Below are positions 1-8,501 of a DNA stretch of 64,000 nt, piece by piece (within the stretch, counting starts at the first letter, position 1; every line of letters begins with the position of its first letter). The stretch spans positions 3,224,001 through 3,288,000 of the forward strand of contig AP024096.1 in assembly GCA_015099395.1 (NCBI GenBank). The letters are read 5' to 3'. The DNA comes from Ktedonobacteria bacterium brp13. GTDB taxonomy: Bacteria; Chloroflexota; Ktedonobacteria; Ktedonobacterales; Ktedonobacteraceae. The position numbers were made by a program, and so were the translations under genes. Under the pieces are notes generated by a model. It was not told the DNA's origin. It made no database searches and saw only the letters and a list, made by a program, of their open reading frames with translations.

Positions 1-372
1 CTGTTGCACACGTTTCAGCTGCCGTCGAACAGTTGCAAGCAGCTCTTCGCAGCTATAAGGCTTCGTAATATAGCTATCGACGCCCAGCTCGTACGCACGC
101 ACCTTCTGGCTCAGAGAAGTCAAAGCACTGACCATAATGATCGGAATATGCATGCACTTGGGATGCTCACGCAACTGCTGAATAACTTTGTAGCAATCAA
201 TCCCTGATCTCAGGCCACCCATGATCGCAAGACAAGGCATTCCACGCATGGCAAATTGTACAGCATCATCGCCTTTCCCAACCGAAACCGCCCGGTACCC
301 CTCACACGCCAGGTTCTTCCGCACTAACTGAGTGATGACCTCATCATCTTCGACGACTAAAATGCTGGACAT
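1..372 (-). CDS. Atypical response regulator receiver protein (3' end cut by window edge)
   Basis: The reading frame starts at an ATG at 370-372 behind a GGAG ribosome site and runs off the left edge, giving about 124 residues of a CheY-like receiver. The N-terminus ILVVEDDE supplies the acidic pocket, and ITKPYS supplies the conserved Lys near the end of the fold. The usual phosphoacceptor segment LDLxLP is replaced by IMGGLRS, so the Asp position (residue 52) is Gly. Receivers normally accept phosphate from a histidine kinase; this one probably cannot do so at the standard site and may work by protein-protein contact or another input. Whether an output domain follows lies outside the window. 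The fold is clear; its role is not. Confidence 0.85.
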   Translation of the reverse strand, partial: MSSILVVEDDEVITQLVRKNLACEGYRAVSVGKGDDAVQFAMRGMPCLAIMGGLRSGIDCYKVIQQLREHPKCMHIPIIMVSALTSLSQKVRAYELGVDSYITKPYSCEELLATVRRQLKRVQQ

Positions 373-1347
373 ATATGCTCCTACCTCTACATTTCACTAT
401 ATACGACCGTATGCAGGAATAGACCCCCGGTCTTTCTCTTCTACTAAGTAGTACACTACCAAAAAGTACAGAATGAGTTCACATACTAATGCGTATCTAC
501 CATCGGCGTACCATCGGCGGAAAGATTCAGCGCGGAAAGATCAATCAATACGAGCATAGCACAAACAAAGAGAGATAGTGTGCTACACCAGTATACAAAT
601 AGTAGAAAGTACGCTGTTGACAGATCAAATAGTCGGACGACACCTCCTATTGTACACATATCTTCGGAAAGCCAAAAGCCCTGACCCTTTGTATGAAGCC
701 AGCGAGGACACCCTGTTCTTTGTTCAAATAAAGTGAAGTAAATGCCTACAATGTATACATAATACCAACATGGATAAAAATAGGTATACATATGTCATAT
801 TTAGTATAACATCCTTCTGCCGACATGCAAGGGTTTTGTTGAACAAATCACAGCAATTCGTCAAACTCTTACAATTATGAGATAAGAATGTGATACAAAC
901 CCGCCCTACAGCACCATTCAAAGCAAGCAACCATGCAAAAACTGGATTACAGACAACACATCTGCCAGCGGAACAAAGAGACAGAACACCCGCATGCGGC
1001 GAGTCTCTTATTCATACATACATTAGTAGTGACGTTTTTCGAGTAGCTCCTATGAGATAAATTATCACGAGAAAGACGATGAATATTTTGTAATGCAGGA
1101 GATTACAAGCATTGAGAGCCGAGTAGGTTGATACAGTCTGTGAAATCAAGGGAATGACAGAGAATTCACACAATTTCTATGCTTACAATGTTGACGCATG
1201 AGGCTGACTGAGATAATATTGAGGGCAAGGGTGGACCCGAACATGCAGTCAAGCAGGCAGATAGGGAACGCGTTGCAGAAGGGTAAGAGCAAATACAGCA
1301 GGCAGGGAGGATGCGAGACCCTCCTACCAGGAAGCAAAGGATAAGCG
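373..1347. other. Long gene-poor stretch
   Basis: About 975 bases of AT-rich DNA lie between two divergent genes. The open frames here have no convincing ribosome sites, domain content or coding bias. A short imperfect palindrome (TTGTAAT ... ATTACAA) occurs near 1088-1108. I see no RNA gene or mobile-element end. Confidence 0.5.
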
Positions 1348-2019
1348 ATGACCTTATCAGTACAAACGGAAAAACCAATTACATTCCATAGCAAGGGGCA
1401 ACCTGCATTTGCGCTTGAGGGGATCATTCATGCCCCCACCAGAGTAGAAAATGCCCCCATCATTATTCTCTGCCATCCACAGCCAGCCAGTAGTGATATG
1501 AACGATCCGTTGATCGTAGCGCTGGCTCACAACATAGCAGAAGCAGGTATGGTCGCCCTGCGTTTTAATTTTCGTGGCGTCGGTCACAGCCAGGGGCAAC
1601 CAACAGACGGACGCATGGAGCCACTCGATCTGGCAGGCGCACTGGACATGGCGCTCACGCAACCGGGCATCAATCCCGCGAAGGTCTGCGTCGTCGGTCA
1701 TGCGTTCGGTGCGTATACAACGTTACTCTATGCCCCCTATGATGCACGTATTCGTACTATTGTCGCGGTCAGTGTCCCCCTCTTCCGTGCACAACATGGC
1801 TTTCCACGCCAATTCGAACGCCCCAAATTATTTGTCACCGGCGAATTCGACGAGATCTGTCCACGCTTTAAACTAGAGCCATTTGTTGAACAGATGACCG
1901 GGCCAAAGGGTATTAAAGTGATCGTTGGAGCCCGGCATCTGATGCGTGGCTACGAAGAACAGGCCGTTCAGGCTATTATGAAGTATATTACGAACTGGGC
2001 ACAGATGCCCGGCGTATAA
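1348..2019 (+). CDS. Alpha/beta hydrolase-fold protein lacking the nucleophile serine
   Basis: A 223-residue protein with the layout of small alpha/beta hydrolases (dienelactone hydrolase/COG2945-like). CHPQP near residue 42 suits the oxyanion strand and FNFRGVGHSQG follows near 73. The nucleophile elbow reads GHAFG at 117-121, so the expected GxSxG serine is Ala119 (codon GCG). A plausible acid (GEFDE) and His (GARHL) remain. Family members cleave esters or related bonds, but the missing serine suggests a non-hydrolytic or binding role, unless another residue substitutes. The ATG is preceded by AAGGA. It stands just upstream of the helicase gene on the same strand. No substrate can be inferred. 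Confidence 0.85.
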   Translation: MTLSVQTEKPITFHSKGQPAFALEGIIHAPTRVENAPIIILCHPQPASSDMNDPLIVALAHNIAEAGMVALRFNFRGVGHSQGQPTDGRMEPLDLAGALDMALTQPGINPAKVCVVGHAFGAYTTLLYAPYDARIRTIVAVSVPLFRAQHGFPRQFERPKLFVTGEFDEICPRFKLEPFVEQMTGPKGIKVIVGARHLMRGYEEQAVQAIMKYITNWAQMPGV

Positions 2020-2152
2020 TAGAAAAAGAGCACATGTAAAAGACTCAATGCAAAATGCTAGAGCGCAGCAAAGGTTGATCGGTTTTCATGCCGCTTTTAA
2101 CCACTTGCTTGAGATATTCGGATATTGGGAAGGGAAGGAGCAAGCAAGCATA

Positions 2153-3889
2153 ATGAATCCAGGCAACCCCATTATTGTCCAAAGTGATCGTAGCGTTCTC
2201 CTGGAAGTTGATCATCCACTCCATGAGGAGGCGAGAGATGCGCTAGCACAATTCGCAGAGATAGAAAAATCACCAGAGCATATCCATACCTATCGGCTCT
2301 CACCGCTCTCACTGTGGAATGCTGCCGCTGGCGGTATGAATGCGCAGCAGATTATTGATCAGCTTAATACATATAGTAAGTATCCTCTTCCCACCAATAT
2401 TGTCAAGGAAATTGAGAACTATATTCGGCGCTATGGACGCATCAAACTGCTCCGTCAGGATAACGATCTTTTGCTGCACTCCGATGATACGATGCTGATC
2501 GAAGAGATTACGCGCCACAAACGCTTGCAACCCTATATTATAGGCGTAGTCGATCACCATACACTGAAGGTCGATGGCGCACAGCGCGGACATATCAAAC
2601 AGGCCTTGATCCATATTGGGTATCCTGCTGAAGATCTCGCTGGCTATACAGATGGCTCGCCACTGCCAACTCACCTGCGCGATATCACCCTGCAAGGGAA
2701 AGATTTTCTGCCACGCGCCTATCAGGAGGCAGCCGTCGGCGCATTCTATGCCGGAGGAGCACCGAGCGGAGGTAGTGGTATCGTCGTCCTGCCTTGCGGA
2801 GCAGGTAAGACCATCGTAGGACTGGTAACGATCGCCGCAGTCCAGCGCGCCACCTTGATTCTGACCCCGAATACCGTCGCGGTACGCCAATGGATACAAG
2901 AAATCCTTGATAAGACAGATCTACCCCCTGAAATGGTTGCCGAATATAGTGGCGAGCGCAAAGAGATTGCACCGATCACTGTCACAACCTATCAGATGAT
3001 GACCTATCGCCAGCACAAAGCCAAAAAAGATACGCAAGATGGCGAGCCAGAGTCCGAGTTCGATCCGAACCAGTATCCACACTTTACGCTCTTCACCGAC
3101 TATGATTGGGGCTTGATCGTCTATGACGAGGTTCACCTGCTGCCAGCACCGGTCTTCCGCTTTACCGCCGAGTTACAGGCACGTCGCCGCCTGGGGTTAA
3201 CCGCAACCCTGGTACGTGAAGATGGACGAGAAGCAGACGTGTTTAGCCTGATTGGGCCAAAGAAATACGATGTCCCCTGGCGTGAACTGGAGCATCAGGG
3301 CTGGATTGCCAGCGCGGAATGCCATGAGATCCGTGTCGGTTTCGCGAACGAGGATGAGCAATACGCCTACGTAACCGCCGAACCCCGCGAACAATATCGC
3401 CTGGCAGCAGAGAACTCCGTCAAAGGAGATGTGACGCGTCACCTGCTAGAGCGGCACCCCAACGACCAGATACTGATCATTGGACAATACCTGGATCAAT
3501 TGAAGAAGTTGGCGACAGAGCTTGACGCACCACTACTCACAGGACGCACCTCGAATGCACAACGCGAAAAGCTCTATGAGCAGTTCAGACGTGGTGAGAT
3601 CAAGCGCCTGGTCGTCAGTAAAGTCGCAAATTTCGCGATCGACCTGCCAGATGCCAACGTCGCAATCCAGATATCCGGTACATTCGGCTCACGACAAGAA
3701 GAGGCCCAACGCCTGGGACGAATTCTTCGTCCGAAAGGTGGGGATGAGAATATCGCCTATTTCTATACTGTCGTCACCCGTGATACTCGCGATCAAGAGT
3801 TTTCAGCCAATCGTCAGCTCTTTCTTACTGAGCAGGGGTATCGTTATCTTATAGAAGATGCAGAGACCATCTTCACATCAGCTAGCTAG
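2153..3889 (+). CDS. XPB/Ssl2-type DNA helicase (bacterial XPB)
   Basis: A 578-residue superfamily 2 helicase resembling bacterial XPB, an ATP-driven 3'-5' DNA translocase. Visible motifs are Walker A PCGAGKT (213-220), DEVH (325-328), the XPB RED motif in LVREDGRE (356-358), and motif VI QRLGRILRPK. The N-terminal 200 residues carry the XPB-specific region (NPIIVQSDRSVLLEVD, SPEHIHTYR). I chose the ATG at 2153 because family members begin at this NP.NP.IVQSD motif and GGAAGGAG lies 12 bases upstream. An in-frame start 35 codons earlier adds unconserved sequence. A role in repair or transcription-coupled processes is known for the family but not shown here. Confidence 0.93.
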   Translation: MNPGNPIIVQSDRSVLLEVDHPLHEEARDALAQFAEIEKSPEHIHTYRLSPLSLWNAAAGGMNAQQIIDQLNTYSKYPLPTNIVKEIENYIRRYGRIKLLRQDNDLLLHSDDTMLIEEITRHKRLQPYIIGVVDHHTLKVDGAQRGHIKQALIHIGYPAEDLAGYTDGSPLPTHLRDITLQGKDFLPRAYQEAAVGAFYAGGAPSGGSGIVVLPCGAGKTIVGLVTIAAVQRATLILTPNTVAVRQWIQEILDKTDLPPEMVAEYSGERKEIAPITVTTYQMMTYRQHKAKKDTQDGEPESEFDPNQYPHFTLFTDYDWGLIVYDEVHLLPAPVFRFTAELQARRRLGLTATLVREDGREADVFSLIGPKKYDVPWRELEHQGWIASAECHEIRVGFANEDEQYAYVTAEPREQYRLAAENSVKGDVTRHLLERHPNDQILIIGQYLDQLKKLATELDAPLLTGRTSNAQREKLYEQFRRGEIKRLVVSKVANFAIDLPDANVAIQISGTFGSRQEEAQRLGRILRPKGGDENIAYFYTVVTRDTRDQEFSANRQLFLTEQGYRYLIEDAETIFTSAS

Positions 3890-4020
3890 CATAACGCGAT
3901 AGCATGTATAATAACATTTATAGCATCTATAGCCCAGGAACACCTTTCTTGACAATGAGCACAGGCAGTGATACCTTGAGAGTAGAGAGTAGCATTCATT
4001 ATTTATCACAAGAGGTTGGC

Positions 4021-4356
4021 ATGGCAGAAAACTATATTGCAGTAACGAAAGAGAATTTCACAGAAAAGATATTAGATGCCACACAACTGGCAATCGTCCA
4101 TTTTTTTGCAGAACAGAGCGGAGCCTGCCAGATTCAGGAGCCAGAACTTGTGGCCTTGAGTAAGGAATACCAGGATCGCATTCTCTTCGCCAAACTAAAC
4201 GTGACTGATTATGAAGAGCTTACCAACCAATGGAAGGTAGAAGGGATACCGACCCTGATCTTTTTCAAGGACGGGAAAGAACTTTACCGTGTTACGGGTA
4301 TCGTGATGCGTGACAAATTACGCCGTAAGATAGAAGGAATTCTACTGGCGAATTGA
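4021..4356 (+). CDS. Thioredoxin-like protein with a monothiol SGAC site
   Basis: A 111-residue thioredoxin fold: IVHFFAE strand, LNVTDYEELTNQWKVEGIPTLIFFKDGKEL with the conserved cis-proline region, and a C-terminal helix. The redox motif that is normally WCGPC reads QSGAC, so the N-terminal attacking cysteine is Ser33 and only Cys36 remains. Classical dithiol reductase chemistry is therefore unlikely, although a chaperone or monothiol role is possible. The ATG at 4021 follows AGAGG. Its stop overlaps a TTG start of manA, suggesting translational coupling. Longer in-frame starts exist upstream but add residues unlike thioredoxin. Confidence 0.88.
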   Translation: MAENYIAVTKENFTEKILDATQLAIVHFFAEQSGACQIQEPELVALSKEYQDRILFAKLNVTDYEELTNQWKVEGIPTLIFFKDGKELYRVTGIVMRDKLRRKIEGILLAN

Positions 4357-5447
4357 GTAACGACAGAAAGTACCCCATCAAGTCATTTCAGAAAGTAGTT
4401 TGTACTTTGTCTACGTACTATCCACTACGCTTAAAAGCATCATTACACGAAACCATCTGGGGCGGTCGTCGCCTCGCTGAAGAGAGATGGAAAGAGGTCC
4501 CTCCAGGCGATACCCTTATCGGCGAGTCCTGGGAGACAGAGATCAGTAACACTATCCAGAACGGTCCATTCACAGGACAGACACTGGATACCATCGTACA
4601 AGAACTGGGAGTAAAGCTTTTAGGGGAACAAGCAACCGAGATTTTTGGTACACGCTTCCCCCTCCTTGCCAAGTTCATTGATGCTCGTTCGCAGCTCTCG
4701 GTACAGGTCCATCCGAAAGATCACTACGCCAACGAGTACGAACATGGAAAACTGGGCAAGACCGAATTCTGGTATATTCTTGCAGCCGATCCTGGTGCCA
4801 CCATCGTTCATGGCTTTCAGCATGATACCGATAGCGAGACCGTACACCACGCTATCTCAGAGGTCCAGCTTGAAGCGTTAATGCACGAGGAGCCTGTTCA
4901 AGCAGGCGACGTTGTATTTGTACCAGCCGGAACAGTGCATGCAATTGGTAGCGGTATCTTGCTCTACGAGTTACAAGAATACTCCGACGTCACCTATCGC
5001 ATGTATGACTATGGGCGCTTATCTGCCGATGGCAAGCCACGTGAATTGCATATCGAGCGCTCCCTTGACGTCACCCACTTCACAGAGTCCGCACAAATCA
5101 AGATGCAACCCGTTCAAGTAACGGAATCGCGCACCTATGACGATCGCTGCCTTGTCGCCTGTTCCTATTTTATGACACGCGAGATCACACTCAAGGACGG
5201 TGAGTTCTGCGGACAGGCCAGCACAAGCTGCATCATCCTCACCTCGCTAGATGCTACCGCGAGTGTACGCTACGGTGAGGAACTGACACAGCACGAGCCA
5301 CTGGCTCGCGGCGAGTCGATCGTGATCCCAGCCGCCCTGGGTCAGTTCGCAATCGAGGGCGAAGGGAAACTCCTCTACTCATACGTGCCCACGCCAGAGG
5401 ATCCCGTATGGGAGGCATGGAAGAGCGCCAATCCTCTCAGTGCATAA
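4353..5447 (+). CDS. manA: Mannose-6-phosphate isomerase, class I
   Basis: A protein of 364 residues (or 346 from the inner start) that interconverts fructose-6-phosphate and mannose-6-phosphate using zinc. Recognisable cupin segments are ETIWGGRRL, SVQVHPKD (Gln/His zinc ligands), KTEFWY and VPAGTVHAIG with another zinc His. The start is uncertain: TTG at 4353 overlaps the thioredoxin stop by four bases, while TTG at 4407 gives the more family-like N-terminus STYYPLRLK. The mannose-6-phosphate it makes would feed the phosphomannomutase/guanylyltransferase fusion at 56-58.5 kb, a link inferred from pathway knowledge. A strong terminator follows. Confidence 0.93.
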   Translation: MSNDRKYPIKSFQKVVCTLSTYYPLRLKASLHETIWGGRRLAEERWKEVPPGDTLIGESWETEISNTIQNGPFTGQTLDTIVQELGVKLLGEQATEIFGTRFPLLAKFIDARSQLSVQVHPKDHYANEYEHGKLGKTEFWYILAADPGATIVHGFQHDTDSETVHHAISEVQLEALMHEEPVQAGDVVFVPAGTVHAIGSGILLYELQEYSDVTYRMYDYGRLSADGKPRELHIERSLDVTHFTESAQIKMQPVQVTESRTYDDRCLVACSYFMTREITLKDGEFCGQASTSCIILTSLDATASVRYGEELTQHEPLARGESIVIPAALGQFAIEGEGKLLYSYVPTPEDPVWEAWKSANPLSA

Positions 5448-5467
5448 TAGAATAGAGAACCACGTAG

Positions 5468-5519
5468 AAAAAGGAAGAGAGCCGCTACTATTTCCTGCGT
5501 AGCGGCTCTCTTCCTTTTT
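5468..5519. terminator. Bidirectional rho-independent terminator
   Basis: A 21-base perfect inverted repeat (5468-5488 with 5499-5519) has arms beginning AAAAAGGAAGAGAG, a ten-base loop, and A/T runs at both ends. It can end manA from the left and the convergent membrane-protein gene from the right. Confidence 0.95.
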
Positions 5520-5550
5520 ATATATTCAGATATCTGAATATAGAAACTGA

Positions 5551-6021
5551 TCAGCTACGACGCTTGCGCCGTTCTTCATCAAGTTCAGTGATCGTCCCTT
5601 CAACAACACGCTCACGCTCTCGACGCGGTCCGCTCTGCCCGGAGTCGGCATCGAAGCCTGAAAACGGAGAGCCATAAGACTGACGCAAGAATTCGTTCTG
5701 CTGCTTTTGCATATTCTTCACATCTGACACAACACGCGAGACACCGCTCACTATATTCACGAACCACAGCAGACCAAGCAGTATGGCCCAGGCTACAAGG
5801 CCTACAATGAGTGTCACGATTCCACTCACAATACCACTGCCAATACCATTGACCAGCATATTGTTACGAACCTCGTACACAACCATTACCAGCACAGGTA
5901 GCCAGAAGAAATTGACAACAACCTTCAGCAACCAATGCAGAAACCACCAGACAGCCTTAACAGGGTCCGACGGCATATCCCACGCCGGAATCAATCCGCG
6001 TAGTCGCTTTAAAGTACTCAC
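5551..6021 (-). CDS. Small two-helix membrane protein of unknown function
   Basis: A 156-residue protein starting with GTG behind AAGAAGGG. Two hydrophobic segments (about residues 24-50 and 60-95, the second Gly/Ile/Val rich) are followed by a charged, Gln-rich and Arg/Glu-rich tail ending DEERRKRRS. It lies downstream of the glycosyltransferase on the same strand but 290 bases away. I recognise no family. A membrane-anchored accessory protein is as much as can be said. Confidence 0.7.
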   Translation of the reverse strand: MSTLKRLRGLIPAWDMPSDPVKAVWWFLHWLLKVVVNFFWLPVLVMVVYEVRNNMLVNGIGSGIVSGIVTLIVGLVAWAILLGLLWFVNIVSGVSRVVSDVKNMQKQQNEFLRQSYGSPFSGFDADSGQSGPRRERERVVEGTITELDEERRKRRS

Positions 6022-6311
6022 AGCAGCCCTTCTTTACGATGTATTTCCAAACAGGTAAGCATATTGTAGCAGTGAACGAACACAAAAACCAGTCATTGCA
6101 GTGGTTAAAGTACAGAACCGCAGCACAAAAATAGTGTAGGATTGCACCTATGAACAGCGTACACTCTCCTATACGTGAAATCAAGGTATAGCGGATGCTG
6201 TTTAAAGGTACCTCTCTCTCTCTATACCATCTTACACCATACCATAGCCATAGCCAGAAATAGATAGAGACAGCACTCGTCTAGCGCGGATAAAAAAGAA
6301 TGGGCAGAGCA

Positions 6312-8501
6312 TCAAGGGGCTACAGGAGTAACTTTGGTACTCACTTCAGAGGTGCCGTTTGCCGCCTGCAGGGTGACAGGATCGGGCGTATTTACGGCGA
6401 ATGTACTCATAGGAATCGTCGTGCCAAACAAGGAGACAGAGACGTTGGCCGGGCGAAGCTCATACGTCGAAACCTGCTCCTGTACAGCCGGCAGTGTTGC
6501 TGTAGCAACATTCCCCAGAGGCACTATAACCTGGCTACCTGCCTGGTAGTTAGCGAAGTGACAGGTCTGGCTACCAGCAGTGGCAGTCGTCGTCGTATTT
6601 GCCAGTGGCTGCTGATTGAACGTATACACGTGATCATAGTGATAGCCCACATCCCCACTACCCAGTAATTGATAGCGCGAAACTAACTGGCTCTGATTCG
6701 ACTGTGTCGAGAGCAGTTGTACATATGGATCCTTGTTCGGCTGCGAGAACGTCACAGTAGAGGCAGTAGCAGCCGGTGAAGCGGACACCGCATAGAGGAG
6801 ATACGGGGGTCCACTCAGACGAGGGAAGGACGTAATCAAGCGGGCATGGGCAAAATCTACAGCCAGCCTGTCAGCAAGATCACTGTGCTCTGCCATCAAA
6901 AGCAGTGCAGGTCCTTGTGAAGGAGCAGGCAGCAGCAAACAATTGTTGATAGCCGTCATCGTAGGAGTATGCAGCGACTGCGCAAGATAGGACATACCAT
7001 CAATTTTCAGTGGAGTCGTCTCAATAGTAAGAGAACGGTAATGATCCTGCAGCGCAATCTTATCAGCGGACTGGAGCGCCTGCTGCATCGTACCCAGATC
7101 ATCGTAGTAGTTATTGGCATTGGTCCACGCCACCTCATCGATATGTCCGGTCGTAGAGGAGTCGATCTCATACAGGAACGTCGTCACCGCCAGACTACAG
7201 ATGAGCAGCGCAACCACACCATAGCTCAACAGACGATAGATACGACCCAGAGAGAACCTATCTAGATGGTGAATAACGTACGAAACGCAGAAACCAACCA
7301 GAATGAACGGACCCGGCAGGAAAAGCAGAAAATAGTGCTCATGTAATTTGACACTGGGCCGGAGCAGATAGATTAACGGAATAATCTGCCAGGCCAACAG
7401 GATAAGCAGTCCACAACGCAGCGGTGAGGCACGTAGCTCAAGCCACCAGTCAAGCACGCGTCGGAGCCAGAGGCGAGAACGTGACTGCTCTTGCGACATG
7501 CGGCGTCCGACACGGATAACTTGCCAGACCGCCAGGAGTCCACCACCCAGTAAGATAAACGTAAAAGCCCACTTGATGAGTGGAGACGGTATCCTGCGCA
7601 AAGAGTAGAAAATAGATTTCGGACCGAGATAGGGAGCCCCTACTGGACCAAGCAGCGCTTGATAGAAGATCAGCGCATCTTTACGAAAGCCATTAGCATG
7701 CTTCGAGGCGTTCAAAACCATAGTAATATCGATAAAGTGCGTCTCGACTAGGCGGACAGCATACGTACCATAAAGAAATGCGATCCCCAGGACACACAGC
7801 ACAAGCTCATACCAGCGAATTGTTTTGCGAGGAGCCAGCACAAGTGCCACCAGGAGAGGAGCCACCAGAACTATGGCTGTAGGGTGAAACTGCGCCACCA
7901 GACCCAGGAAAAAGACCGCAGGAAAAAACCAGAACTTTTTATGACTTACAGCCCCACGATACATAAACCAGAACAGTAAAACGAGAGGAATAGGCAAAAA
8001 ATTTGGATTCCACAAAAAACGAGAATAGAAGACAGGCCACGAAGCTACCGCATAGAGCAAAGCAGTTATAGTCGCCGCCAACCGTCCATAGTATTGACGA
8101 GTAAAGAAATAGGAGAGAAGAACACCAATAACTGCAAGACCAGCCGTAAAAATGACACCGCCTAATGGATTCGCACTAATAGCAGCCGGAATCATTAAAA
8201 GATAGTTAGTGGCAGGAGGATTATACATACCAATCGAAGCAACATTACTGGTCGCCAGAAGAAGTCCATGGGTCACGGCATTGCGAGACATAATAAAGAG
8301 TTGCATCTGATCGTTATCAAACTCGGTGGTACCTAACTGATAGAGGCGTAGGAGCGAAGCGAGCAGAAAAATAAGGTAGAACTCCCAGCACCGCCACCAT
8401 GGTAGCGATGCCGGGTTCCTGATAACCACACCCGCTGCACGTACATCAGGCAGAGTGCGGAAGGGAAGGATCTGCAGAGAGAGACGCTGCCGCCAGGTCA
8501 T
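6312..8501 (-). CDS. GT-C type membrane glycosyltransferase (PMT/ArnT-like)
   Basis: A 729-residue polytopic protein. The first luminal loop carries an acidic motif (TTEFDNDQ, about residues 57-64) as in dolichyl/undecaprenyl-phosphate-sugar dependent GT-C enzymes, and roughly ten hydrophobic segments follow, then a soluble C-terminal domain of about 250 residues. Such enzymes transfer a sugar from a lipid carrier to protein or lipid outside the membrane; donor and acceptor cannot be told here. Its ATG overlaps the thrC stop (ATGA), so it is translated from the threonine operon transcript despite an unrelated function. Family-level call is good; specificity is unknown. Confidence 0.8.
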   Translation of the reverse strand: MTWRQRLSLQILPFRTLPDVRAAGVVIRNPASLPWWRCWEFYLIFLLASLLRLYQLGTTEFDNDQMQLFIMSRNAVTHGLLLATSNVASIGMYNPPATNYLLMIPAAISANPLGGVIFTAGLAVIGVLLSYFFTRQYYGRLAATITALLYAVASWPVFYSRFLWNPNFLPIPLVLLFWFMYRGAVSHKKFWFFPAVFFLGLVAQFHPTAIVLVAPLLVALVLAPRKTIRWYELVLCVLGIAFLYGTYAVRLVETHFIDITMVLNASKHANGFRKDALIFYQALLGPVGAPYLGPKSIFYSLRRIPSPLIKWAFTFILLGGGLLAVWQVIRVGRRMSQEQSRSRLWLRRVLDWWLELRASPLRCGLLILLAWQIIPLIYLLRPSVKLHEHYFLLFLPGPFILVGFCVSYVIHHLDRFSLGRIYRLLSYGVVALLICSLAVTTFLYEIDSSTTGHIDEVAWTNANNYYDDLGTMQQALQSADKIALQDHYRSLTIETTPLKIDGMSYLAQSLHTPTMTAINNCLLLPAPSQGPALLLMAEHSDLADRLAVDFAHARLITSFPRLSGPPYLLYAVSASPAATASTVTFSQPNKDPYVQLLSTQSNQSQLVSRYQLLGSGDVGYHYDHVYTFNQQPLANTTTTATAGSQTCHFANYQAGSQVIVPLGNVATATLPAVQEQVSTYELRPANVSVSLFGTTIPMSTFAVNTPDPVTLQAANGTSEVSTKVTPVAP

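Noticed and set aside
486-930. Two overlapping minus-strand frames of 101 and 68 codons
   Set aside because: AT-rich composition, no ribosome sites and no domains.
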